Shown here in pieces: positions 43,970 to 52,195 of a DNA stretch of 64,000 nt. The notes under the pieces were generated by a model. That model saw nothing but the letters and a program-made list of their open reading frames with translations, searched no databases and was not told the origin of the DNA. The DNA lies in the NCBI GenBank assembly GCA_013288015.1, contig JABDCR010000007.1:1-64000 (forward strand), in the 5' to 3' direction. This DNA is from Bacteroidota bacterium. Lineage in GTDB: Bacteria > Bacteroidota > Bacteroidia > B-17B0 > Aurantibacillaceae. Made by a program: the position numbers and the translations under genes. The first letter of the stretch is position 1, and each line of letters opens with the position of its first letter.

Positions 43970-44854
43970 ATGAAGGCATATGTTTTTCCCGGACAAGGTT
44001 CTCAGTTTTCGGGCATGGGTAAAGAGTTATACGATGGCAATTCTACCGCAAAAAGTTTATTTGAAAAGGCTAATGATATATTAGGTTTTCGCATTACGGA
44101 TGTAATGTTTGATGGCACGGATGAAGAATTAAGACAAACAAAAATTACGCAGCCAGCTATATTTTTACACTCGGTTGTTTTAGCACATACTTTGGCAGAC
44201 TTTAAGCCTGATATGGTTGCAGGGCATTCGTTAGGAGAGTTTTCGGCCTTGGTTGCCAATAAAACATTATCGTTTGATGATGCTTTGAAATTAGTTTACA
44301 AACGTGCTATGGCTATGCAAAAAGCTTGCGAAATTAACCCAAGCACTATGGCCGCGGTTTTAAATTTAGATGATAAAATTGTGGAAGAAGTTTGCGCCAG
44401 CATTACACGCGAAACAGGTGAGGTTGTTGTGGCGGCAAACTATAATTGTCCGGGTCAGTTAGTAATTTCGGGCAGTATAAAGGGGATTGAAATTGCTTGC
44501 GAAAAAATGAAAGCTGCCGGAGCTAAACGTGCTTTGGTGTTACCGGTTGGTGGCGCATTTCATTCACCATTGATGGAGCCTGCCAGAGCAGAATTAGCCG
44601 AAGCAATTAATCAAACAAATTTTAGTGCACCTATTTGTGCAGTATATCAAAACGTAACGGCAAAAGCGGTAACTAAGCCCGATGAAATAAAAAAGAATTT
44701 AATAGCCCAATTAACTGCGCCTGTACGTTGGACACAAACTGTAGAACAAATGCTGGCCGATGGCGCTACAAATTTTGTAGAAGTTGGACCGGGTAAAGTG
44801 TTGCAGGGTTTAATTAAAAAAGTAAATAAAGACGCTGAAGCGATAAGCGCATAA
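43970..44854 (+). CDS. fabD: Malonyl CoA-acyl carrier protein transacylase FabD
   Basis: A 294-aa enzyme with the oxyanion/start motif FPGQGSQFSGMGKELYD, the nucleophile motif GHSLGEFSALVA, and His in GGAFHSPLMEPA. It moves malonyl from CoA to ACP for fatty-acid synthesis. First gene of a run of six on the plus strand, with gaps of 4-15 nt. A TACCTTTC near-match to the -7 consensus lies upstream. Confidence 0.96.
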   Translation: MKAYVFPGQGSQFSGMGKELYDGNSTAKSLFEKANDILGFRITDVMFDGTDEELRQTKITQPAIFLHSVVLAHTLADFKPDMVAGHSLGEFSALVANKTLSFDDALKLVYKRAMAMQKACEINPSTMAAVLNLDDKIVEEVCASITRETGEVVVAANYNCPGQLVISGSIKGIEIACEKMKAAGAKRALVLPVGGAFHSPLMEPARAELAEAINQTNFSAPICAVYQNVTAKAVTKPDEIKKNLIAQLTAPVRWTQTVEQMLADGATNFVEVGPGKVLQGLIKKVNKDAEAISA

Positions 44855-44858
44855 CAAT

Positions 44859-45596
44859 ATGATAAAACACACCCGTATACTTTTAGTTTTTGGTTTTTTA
44901 GTTTTTGCTAATCAGTTTATTTACGCGCAACGATTTTTACAAGGCATAGCACTTTTTATAGGCGAAACTTCTTCGCGGGATAGATATATAAATTTATATC
45001 CGCAAGACCCACAACATGACCCTACATTTTTACATGCTTATCCACCTTCGCACAAGTCGGCTGAGCTGGAAAATTTTAGTGTGGGCTTTTTTGCCGAAAT
45101 GCTTAAAAGTTATGATTGGCGCTGGGTTACCGAAATAGATTTTTGTAACAAAGGTGCTTTAGAACACGAATTATTAAATCCATATACTAATGCACAACGT
45201 TTTGCGACAAATCACTACTCTAACCTGCAATGGAACAACTATTTAAAACGCTGGATTGATTTAGGTTTTAAGTTTAGAACTTACGCTATGGTAGGCGCAC
45301 GACTTGAATTTACAGTTGCAAGTGCTACACCGGCTTATACATATATTTCGGGTAGAGCAGCAAAACTTACGGTTAGCCCCGATGTGGCAATAGGAGCCGA
45401 GTTTCATTTAAAAGGCCCTTGGAATTTATTTGTAGAAGAGCATTATAACCCCGATGTTATTCCGCTATATACAAATGGAAAAGTAACAATGTGGAATCGT
45501 ACTTGGGAAACACGTTTAGGAATTATATACAGGTTTAAGGCCGGTATAGGCTCAGTAGATTTAGATTGTAACGCACCACGCTATCACGGCAGATAA
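44859..45596 (+). CDS. Secreted, probably beta-barrel protein of unknown function
   Basis: The 245-aa protein has a signal peptide (IKHTRILLVFGFLVFANQFIYAQ) and barrel-like strands (FLQGIALFIGETS, NFSVGFFAEMLKSYDWRWVTEIDFCNKG, WIDLGFKFRTYAMVGARLEFTVASATPAYTYISG, LTVSPDVAIGAEFHLKGPWNLFVEEHYNPDV, TWETRLGIIYRFKAGIG). It resembles the small outer-membrane-type barrels common in Bacteroidota. It starts 4 nt after fabD and ends 11 nt before ald, so it is co-transcribed. Function unknown. Confidence 0.7.
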   Translation: MIKHTRILLVFGFLVFANQFIYAQRFLQGIALFIGETSSRDRYINLYPQDPQHDPTFLHAYPPSHKSAELENFSVGFFAEMLKSYDWRWVTEIDFCNKGALEHELLNPYTNAQRFATNHYSNLQWNNYLKRWIDLGFKFRTYAMVGARLEFTVASATPAYTYISGRAAKLTVSPDVAIGAEFHLKGPWNLFVEEHYNPDVIPLYTNGKVTMWNRTWETRLGIIYRFKAGIGSVDLDCNAPRYHGR

Positions 45597-45607
45597 AAAG
45601 TAAAAAT

Positions 45608-46825
45608 ATGGTTATTTCAAAAGAAGCTTTGTACTCACTTACCAAAGGAGTAATGATGCCACAAGAAGAAATGCTTGAGGTGGCTCGTAAAAAAGGAAAG
45701 CTGTTTATTGGCATTCCGAATGAAATTGCTTATCAGGAAAACCGTGTGCCTTTAGTGCCCGATGCTGTTGCCCTATTAGTTAACAATGGACACCGCGTGT
45801 TGATAGAAACCAATGCCGGCAAAGCTGCTAACTTTTTAGATAATGATTATAGCGAAGCAGGCGCAGAAATTGCTTACTCTGCCGAAGAAGTTTATAAAGC
45901 AGATATCGTTATAAAAATTGCTCCACCAACGATGGAAGAGGTTGAGCTTTGTCAGCAAAAACAAACCATATTATCAGCATTACAATTTACAGCACATGCC
46001 GAAGATTTCTTAAAAAAATTATCTCAGAAAAAAATAAACGCTGTAGCTGTTGATTGGATTACGGATGACCAAGGCATTTTTCCTTTTGTACGTGCCATGG
46101 GTGAAATTGCCGGAGGTGCATCTATATTAATTGCAGCAGAGTATCTTACTAATACGCATAATGGAGTTGGTTCTATTTTAGGTGGCATATCAGGTATATC
46201 GCCAACCGAGGTTGTTATTGTGGGTGCCGGCACAGTAGGTGAATTTGCGGCGCGTGCTGCTATTGGTTTAGGAGCTTATGTAAAAGTATTTGATAGTTCA
46301 ACCAGTCGTTTACGCCGTTTACAAAGTTCTTTAGGTGCACGTATATTTACTTCTATTATTCAGCCAAAAGTTTTGGCTAAGCATTTAAAATCGGCTGATG
46401 TGGTTATTGGTGCTATCCGTTCTAAAACAGGCAGAGCCCCAATTATTATCAGCGAAGAAATGGTAAGCGAAATGAAAGTAGGTGCTGTTATTATTGATGT
46501 GAGCATAGACCAGGGGGGTTGCTGCGAAACATCGGAAGTAACCAATCATACAAAACCTATTTTCAGAAAACACGGTGTAATACATTATTGCGTGCCTAAT
46601 ATTGCATCACGAGTTTCTCGTACGGCATCATATGCATTTAGTAATTTATACTTGCAAATATTATTGGCGTTAGGAGAGGAGGGTGGTTTTGAAAGTCTTA
46701 TTCGTAAAGATACGGGCTTGCGTAATGGTGTGTATTTTTATAATGGTGTGTTAACCAACCAGTACTTAGCCGAGTCATTTAATTTACCTTACAAAGACAT
46801 TAACTTGTTAGTAGGCATGTACTAA
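45608..46825 (+). CDS. ald: Alanine dehydrogenase
   Basis: The 405-aa protein has the AlaDh/PNT N-domain (IGIPNEIAYQENRVPLVPDAVALLVNNGHRVLIETNAG, with the Glu, Arg and Lys-equivalent area) and the Rossmann domain (EVVIVGAGTVGEFAARAAIGLGAYVKVFDSS). The C-terminal His/Asp segment DQGGCCETSEVTNHTKPIFRKHGVIHYCVPNIASRVSRTASYAFSN is typical. The N-terminus has ~30 extra residues before the domain, usual in Bacteroidota proteins. It interconverts L-alanine and pyruvate with NAD. The alternative, transhydrogenase alpha subunit, is unlikely because no beta subunit is nearby. Confidence 0.9.
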   Translation: MVISKEALYSLTKGVMMPQEEMLEVARKKGKLFIGIPNEIAYQENRVPLVPDAVALLVNNGHRVLIETNAGKAANFLDNDYSEAGAEIAYSAEEVYKADIVIKIAPPTMEEVELCQQKQTILSALQFTAHAEDFLKKLSQKKINAVAVDWITDDQGIFPFVRAMGEIAGGASILIAAEYLTNTHNGVGSILGGISGISPTEVVIVGAGTVGEFAARAAIGLGAYVKVFDSSTSRLRRLQSSLGARIFTSIIQPKVLAKHLKSADVVIGAIRSKTGRAPIIISEEMVSEMKVGAVIIDVSIDQGGCCETSEVTNHTKPIFRKHGVIHYCVPNIASRVSRTASYAFSNLYLQILLALGEEGGFESLIRKDTGLRNGVYFYNGVLTNQYLAESFNLPYKDINLLVGMY

Positions 46826-46840
46826 TTCTGTATTAAAATT

Positions 46841-47908
46841 ATGAGCGAAGAAAAAATAAGAGTTGGCATTACACAAGGCGATATAAATGGTGTAGGATTA
46901 GAAATAATTTTAAAAACATTTACTGAGCCTGAGTTGCTTGATATTTGTACCCCGGTGTTATTTAGTTCACAAAAAACAGTTGCTTACTACCGTAAAGTAA
47001 TTGGCATGGATGAATTAAATTTTAATGCCGTACGCGATGTAAAACAAATTGTACCTAAAAAACTAAACGTAGTTGTTTGCTACGAAGAAGAGGTACCTTT
47101 TGATATTGGAAAATCAACCAAAGAGGGTGGGAAATATTCTCTCATCTCTTTGCAAAAAGCTGCTGAGGCAGCTAAACAAGGTGTTGTTGATGTGTTGGTA
47201 ACAGCGCCTATCAACAAAAAAAATATACAATCAGAAAATTTTAAATTCCCCGGGCATAGTGAATTTTTAGCCTCTTATTTCGGATTTGAAAAAGGAGCTA
47301 TGATGCTAATGTGCAGCGATGATTTGCGTGTTGGTTTAGTTACCGGGCATGTGCCTTTGCAACAAGTAACTTCACTTATTACCGAAGAGAAAGTAGCTGA
47401 TAAAATTATTCATCTGAATAAAACACTGAAAACAGATTTCGGCATTCAAAAACCACGCATTGCAGTTTTAGCACTTAACCCGCACGCAGGCGATGGAGGT
47501 GTTATTGGTAATGAAGATGATACGGTTATTAAACCTGCCATTAATAGATTGAAAGAAGAAATTATGGTTTATGGTCCGTATCCGGCTGATGGATTTTTTG
47601 GTGCAGAGACCTATAAAAAATTTGATGCAGTACTTGCTATGTATCACGACCAAGGATTAATTCCGTTTAAAGCTTTATCGTTTAACAATGGTGTAAACTT
47701 TACAACAGGTTTACCGGTTGTGCGCACATCGCCAGACCATGGCACCGCTTACGATATTGCCGGAAAAAATGTAGCTGATGGAGGCTCTTTCCGTAAAGCA
47801 TTATATATGGCCATTGATATTTATAGAAGTAGGAAAGCATATAAAGAGGGAAGTGCAAATCCTTTGAAATCAAACCCAATTAGTAAACAAACATCTTTTA
47901 GAGATTAA
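46841..47908 (+). CDS. pdxA: 4-hydroxythreonine-4-phosphate dehydrogenase PdxA
   Basis: A 355-aa protein with VGITQGDINGVGLEII at the start, VTAPINKKNIQSENFKFPGHSEFLAS (metal/substrate part), LNPHAGDGGVIGNED, YGPYPADGFFGAETYKKFDAVLAMYHDQGLIPFKAL and TGLPVVRTSPDHGTAYDIAGKNVADGGSF. It oxidises 4-phosphohydroxythreonine to the product that PdxJ uses for pyridoxine phosphate. It is the fourth gene of the fabD-lptB run; pdxJ is at 16.4 kb. Confidence 0.96.
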   Translation: MSEEKIRVGITQGDINGVGLEIILKTFTEPELLDICTPVLFSSQKTVAYYRKVIGMDELNFNAVRDVKQIVPKKLNVVVCYEEEVPFDIGKSTKEGGKYSLISLQKAAEAAKQGVVDVLVTAPINKKNIQSENFKFPGHSEFLASYFGFEKGAMMLMCSDDLRVGLVTGHVPLQQVTSLITEEKVADKIIHLNKTLKTDFGIQKPRIAVLALNPHAGDGGVIGNEDDTVIKPAINRLKEEIMVYGPYPADGFFGAETYKKFDAVLAMYHDQGLIPFKALSFNNGVNFTTGLPVVRTSPDHGTAYDIAGKNVADGGSFRKALYMAIDIYRSRKAYKEGSANPLKSNPISKQTSFRD

Positions 47909-47920
47909 TAAAACCACAGC

Positions 47921-48901
47921 ATGAAAGACTTAGTACAAAATTTTCCGAAGCAATTACAAGAGGCATTAAACATTGCGCAGGCTGCGAAAATTTCGGCACC
48001 AAAAAAAATAGATAATATTTTAATTACGGGTTTAGGTGGCTCGGGCATTGGAGGAACTAATGTAGCTGAGCTGGCTATAAAAATTGCAACAGTACCGGTT
48101 ACTATTAGTAAAGATTATTTTATTCCGGGTTTTGTAAGCGAAAACACTTTGGTTATTGTTTGCTCATATTCTGGCAACACCGAAGAAACTATTAGTGCTA
48201 TGCAATTGGCTATGCAAAAAAAGGCACAATTTGTTTGTATAACCAGTGGCGGAAAAATTAAAGAAATTGCCGAGCAACATAAATATGATTTAATTGTTAT
48301 TCCGGGTGGGTTTCCTCCTCGCTCTTGCATCGGATATTCGTTAGTGCAATTACTGCATGTGTTTGAAGCAAAACAAATTGCTAACCTTCATTATAAAAAA
48401 GAAGTGGAAGCCGCTATTGCATTATTGATTGAGAAAGAAGCAGACATTAAAGCAAAAGCAAAAGCGTTTGCCGATAAATTGCATAATAAAATACCTGTAA
48501 TTTATTCTTTAGGTAATACAGAAGGTTTGGCTGTGCGTTTTCGTCAGCAAATAAACGAGAACAGTAAAATGCTTTGCTGGCACCACGTTATACCTGAAAT
48601 GAACCACAACGAATTAGTTGGTTGGGCAGGTGGCAACAAAAATTTAGCCGTTTGTGTTTTACGCACCAGTTATGATTATGAAAGAAACGTAACACGTTTA
48701 GAAATAAACAAAGAGATTTTTGCTAAGTACACTGATACTGTTTTTGATATTGTGGCCGAAGGAAATTCGCCTTTGGTGCAAGCATTGTATTTAATTCATT
48801 TAACGGATTGGGTAAGTTGCTACTTAGCTGATTTAAAAAACATAGACCCAACCGAAGTAAAAGTTATTGATTTTTTAAAGGGAGCCTTAGCTAAGGTTTA
48901 A
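47921..48901 (+). CDS. SIS-domain sugar isomerase (bifunctional phosphoglucose/phosphomannose isomerase type)
   Basis: The 326-aa protein has two SIS folds. Key motifs: [80 protein letters not shown] and [16 protein letters not shown]-x-x-x-GYS and EMNHNE are hallmarks of the PGI/PMI branch, which interconverts glucose-6-P or mannose-6-P and fructose-6-P. Catalytic Glu and His (NENSKM, PEMNHNE) are present. It is 12 nt after pdxA. Confidence 0.9.
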   Translation: MKDLVQNFPKQLQEALNIAQAAKISAPKKIDNILITGLGGSGIGGTNVAELAIKIATVPVTISKDYFIPGFVSENTLVIVCSYSGNTEETISAMQLAMQKKAQFVCITSGGKIKEIAEQHKYDLIVIPGGFPPRSCIGYSLVQLLHVFEAKQIANLHYKKEVEAAIALLIEKEADIKAKAKAFADKLHNKIPVIYSLGNTEGLAVRFRQQINENSKMLCWHHVIPEMNHNELVGWAGGNKNLAVCVLRTSYDYERNVTRLEINKEIFAKYTDTVFDIVAEGNSPLVQALYLIHLTDWVSCYLADLKNIDPTEVKVIDFLKGALAKV

Positions 48902-48908
48902 GAACTCA

Positions 48909-49634
48909 ATGATTCTACGTTCAGAAAAAATAACAAAGCGATATAAAAGCCGTACGGTTGCCAACGAGGTTAGTGTTGAAGTAAAACAAGGAGAAATTGT
49001 TGGTTTGCTTGGGCCAAACGGTGCAGGTAAAACAACTTCGTTTTACATGATTGTTGGGATGATAAAACCCAATGCAGGCCGTATTTTTTTAGATGATGTT
49101 GAAATTACAGATTTACCCATGTACAAACGCTCACAAATGGGCATTGGGTATCTTCCCCAGGAAGCATCGGTGTTTCGTAAATTAAGCATTGAAGATAATA
49201 TACGTGCGGTGCTTGAAATGACCAAGCTAACCAAGCAGGAGCAAGCAGAAAAATTAGAATCACTTATTAGTGAATTTAATTTAAATCATGTACGAAAAAA
49301 TTTGGGCGACCAGTTATCGGGTGGTGAGCGCAGACGTACTGAGATTGCACGTTGCCTGGCTACCAACCCAAAATTTATTTTGTTAGACGAACCCTTTGCG
49401 GGCGTTGACCCCATTGCGGTTGAAGACATACAAAACGTAGTTAGAAAACTAAAAGAAAAAAACATTGGTATTTTAATTACCGACCATAACGTACACGAAA
49501 CACTATCTATAACCGATAGAGCTTATTTACTTTTTGAAGGAAGTGTAATTAAACAAGGTAGCGCTGATGATTTAGCGAACGACGAACAAGTCCGTAGAGT
49601 TTACTTAGGACAGAATTTTGAGTTGAGGAAGTAA
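48909..49634 (+). CDS. lptB: LPS export ABC transporter ATP-binding protein LptB
   Basis: A 241-aa ATPase: Walker [22 protein letters not shown]-loop [17 protein letters not shown], signature [16 protein letters not shown], Walker [22 protein letters not shown]-loop [25 protein letters not shown] and [12 protein letters not shown] are diagnostic for LptB. It drives LPS extraction from the inner membrane with LptFG. It is the last gene of the six-gene run and converges with the SLATT gene 5 nt downstream. lptC/A/F/G are not adjacent. Confidence 0.96.
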   Translation: MILRSEKITKRYKSRTVANEVSVEVKQGEIVGLLGPNGAGKTTSFYMIVGMIKPNAGRIFLDDVEITDLPMYKRSQMGIGYLPQEASVFRKLSIEDNIRAVLEMTKLTKQEQAEKLESLISEFNLNHVRKNLGDQLSGGERRRTEIARCLATNPKFILLDEPFAGVDPIAVEDIQNVVRKLKEKNIGILITDHNVHETLSITDRAYLLFEGSVIKQGSADDLANDEQVRRVYLGQNFELRK

Positions 49635-49639
49635 TATGC

Positions 49640-50128
49640 CTAGTTATTGTACAACTTACTTTTAAAAGTTGCGCTGTTGTATTTCTTTTTTACTTCTGTC
49701 CAAACTTTAGAGTCTGCCGCAGGTGCGGATTTTGAAAGAGCATCCCATTCTTTAGTTATGTTTCTAATACATTCTTCAAGGTGGTTGTTATCGGTAAATG
49801 TTTTTTTTGAAACATATTCTATTTGTCTTCTTAATGCACCATAATTACTCGCGACTTCCTTGTGCTTTTCTGCTCGTTCACCATATTTTAAAAAAGTTTG
49901 CAAACCAACAAGAATTGCTGCAGTCACACTCACAAGATAAAAAATTGCAGAGTAGACCCCTTCTGTTTTAACTTCTTTAGTCGCGCCTAATAAGGCCACA
50001 ATAACTAATGCAATAATTCCTAATGTATGATGATGTCTCTGTAGTTTTTTTGCGGATTCGTAGTGAGCTTCTACTGCTCGAGTTACTCGTCTGTCCCATT
50101 CTTCAAAAGTCGTCTTATAATTGGTCAT
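49640..50128 (-). CDS. SLATT-like two-TM protein
   Basis: The 162-aa protein has a short cytoplasmic N-terminus, two TM helices (HHTLGIIALVIVALLGA and YSAIFYLVSVTAAILVGLQTFL), and a helical tail with KYGERAEKHKEVASNYGALRRQIEYV, the segment typical of SLATT domains (SMODS/SLOG-associating two-TM effectors). SLATT proteins are predicted membrane pore-forming effectors in nucleotide-signalled conflict systems. Here no SMODS/CD-NTase or SLOG gene is near; the neighbours upstream are ruvB (18 nt) and an rmlD-like gene. It may therefore be an orphan effector or have a housekeeping role. Confidence 0.72.
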   Translation of the reverse strand: MTNYKTTFEEWDRRVTRAVEAHYESAKKLQRHHHTLGIIALVIVALLGATKEVKTEGVYSAIFYLVSVTAAILVGLQTFLKYGERAEKHKEVASNYGALRRQIEYVSKKTFTDNNHLEECIRNITKEWDALSKSAPAADSKVWTEVKKKYNSATFKSKLYNN

Positions 50129-50146
50129 GTTTTTATTTATGAGTTT

Positions 50147-51187
50147 TTAAAACTCATCATTATCATTAAACAAAGAGTTTCTGTTTTTTGACGGTATTTT
50201 TCCCATTTGTCGGTAAGCTTTTTCAGTGGCTTCTCTACCGCGTGGGGTGCGTTGCAAATAACCTTCCTGTATTAAAAAAGGTTCGTACACTTCTTCAATC
50301 GTTCCGGCTTCTTCACCTACTGCGGTACTAATAGTTGTAATGCCCACAGGGCCTCCTTTAAATTTTTCTATAATGGCACTTAGTATACGGTGGTCCATTT
50401 CATCCAAGCCATTGGCATCAACACTAAGTGCTTTGAGCGAGTATAGGGCAATTTCTAAATCAATTTTTCCCGTGCCTTTTATTTGTGCAAAATCACGTAC
50501 ACGGCGTAATAATGCATTTGCAATACGTGGGGTACCACGGCTACGGCGAGCAATTTCAAATGCAGCCTCGTGTTCAATTTCTATTTGTAAAATGCCTGCG
50601 CTGCGTTTTACAATACCGGTAAGTACAGTTGATGTATAATAATTTAAGCGTGATGTAATGCCAAAGCGAGCACGTAGAGGTGATGTAAGCAAACCACTAC
50701 GTGTAGTTGCACCCACTAAAGTAAAAGGGTTTAATTTTATTTGTACGCTGCGGGCACTTGGGCCGCTATCAAGCATAATATCAATTTTGTAATCCTCCAT
50801 GGCAGAGTACAAGTATTCTTCAACCACAGGGCTTAAACGATGTATCTCATCAATAAATAAAACATCGTAAGGTTCCAGGTTAGTAAGTAAGCCTGCTAAA
50901 TCGCCGGGTTTATCAAGCACGGGGCCCGATGTAATTTTTATGCTAACCCCTAAATCTTGCGAAATAATATGCGCCAAAGTTGTTTTACCTAAACCCGGAG
51001 GGCCGTGCAAAAGCACATGGTCTAATGCCTCTTGCCTTTGCTTAGCCGCTTGCACAAACACACGTAAGTTATCTACCACACCTTCTTGTCCGTTAAAATC
51101 ATCAAACAAAATGGGGCGCAAAGCACGCTCGGCTTCTTTCTCGGCAGATGATAAATTCTCTTCTTCGGGGTTTAAGTTCTCGTTCAT
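50147..51187 (-). CDS. ruvB: Holliday junction branch-migration ATPase RuvB
   Basis: The 346-aa protein has the RuvB start [24 protein letters not shown], Walker [16 protein letters not shown], Walker [26 protein letters not shown], sensor 1 [20 protein letters not shown], and the C-terminal winged helix ([24 protein letters not shown]). It pumps DNA through RuvA-bound Holliday junctions. Starts 20 nt after the rmlD-like gene. Confidence 0.97.
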   Translation of the reverse strand: MNENLNPEEENLSSAEKEAERALRPILFDDFNGQEGVVDNLRVFVQAAKQRQEALDHVLLHGPPGLGKTTLAHIISQDLGVSIKITSGPVLDKPGDLAGLLTNLEPYDVLFIDEIHRLSPVVEEYLYSAMEDYKIDIMLDSGPSARSVQIKLNPFTLVGATTRSGLLTSPLRARFGITSRLNYYTSTVLTGIVKRSAGILQIEIEHEAAFEIARRSRGTPRIANALLRRVRDFAQIKGTGKIDLEIALYSLKALSVDANGLDEMDHRILSAIIEKFKGGPVGITTISTAVGEEAGTIEEVYEPFLIQEGYLQRTPRGREATEKAYRQMGKIPSKNRNSLFNDNDEF

Positions 51188-51207
51188 TTCTTCTTCAAAG
51201 ATAGCCT

Positions 51208-52137
51208 TTAAACGCTTTGCTTTTTAACCTGTTCGTCCATCAGTTTAATGCCCTCAACAAAACTATGCGGGTTATAACCCAGGTCTTTTATAGCTTTATC
51301 AAGTATAAAACCTGTAATGGGTGGGCGTTTGGCAGGTTGTTTTATATCAGCTGATTTTGATGGAGTGATTAAGGATTTATCCAATCCATAATAATCGGCC
51401 ACCTGGTGTACCAATTGCAAAATGCTTAAAAAATCTTTACCGGATATATTGTAAACCCCTTGCGCTTTTTTCTGTACCAATAAAATACAACCATCGGCTA
51501 AATCTTCGGCCAGAGTTGGGGTTCTAAACTGGTCGTCAACCACGTTTATTTTTTTGCCTTGTTCTAAATTTTGCTTGGCCCATAAAACAATGTTACTGCG
51601 GCTCATGTTATCAACTATGCCGTATACCAAAACGGTACGTGCAATTGCCCAATGTAGTTTACTGCTTTGTATAATTTTTTCGGCATTTAATTTAGTCTCG
51701 GCATAAAAACTAAGTGGGTTAGGTTTTTCTTCTTCGGTAAGCGGGCCATGTGTTCCATCAAAAATAAAATCGGTAGACAGATGTACCAACTGTGGCTTGT
51801 AACCCGCATTTTTTTGCTGAAGGTTTTGCAGAGCATCCACTATATAACGCACGGCACTTGTGTTCATGGCTACCGCCCCTTCTTTATCGGTTTCGCAGGC
51901 ATCTACGTTTGTCATGGCAGCAGTGTGTATAACAGCATCGGGCATATGTTTTGTTAAAACCTGGTGCACCTGCTTTTCATTGGTTATGTCCATTTCATCA
52001 TACACATAACCGCTTGTTTGCAACAATCTGTTTTCTCCACGAGCTGTTGCAATAAGGTTTACATTGGCCTGGTTGCGCAGTTTGTACACCAGTTTTTGAC
52101 CCAATAAACCGTTGCTGCCTGTAATTAATATTTTCAT
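51208..52137 (-). CDS. RmlD-like dTDP-4-dehydrorhamnose reductase-family SDR
   Basis: A 309-aa extended SDR. Cofactor motif [13 protein letters not shown] (GxxGxxG), active-site pair with Thr/Ser in [10 protein letters not shown] and YAETK (YxxxK). Substrate-recognition part [12 protein letters not shown] is typical of RmlD. RmlD reduces dTDP-4-dehydro-rhamnose to dTDP-rhamnose. Related SDRs (for example methionine adenosyltransferase beta-like) are possible, so no symbol is given. rmlA is far away (20.6 kb). First gene of a minus-strand run with ruvB and the SLATT gene. Confidence 0.85.
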   Translation of the reverse strand: MKILITGSNGLLGQKLVYKLRNQANVNLIATARGENRLLQTSGYVYDEMDITNEKQVHQVLTKHMPDAVIHTAAMTNVDACETDKEGAVAMNTSAVRYIVDALQNLQQKNAGYKPQLVHLSTDFIFDGTHGPLTEEEKPNPLSFYAETKLNAEKIIQSSKLHWAIARTVLVYGIVDNMSRSNIVLWAKQNLEQGKKINVVDDQFRTPTLAEDLADGCILLVQKKAQGVYNISGKDFLSILQLVHQVADYYGLDKSLITPSKSADIKQPAKRPPITGFILDKAIKDLGYNPHSFVEGIKLMDEQVKKQSV

Positions 52138-52195
52138 TTAATATAAGAATTAGTAAATTCGTTTTTATAATTGGCATCTAAAATAAGTAAAAATT

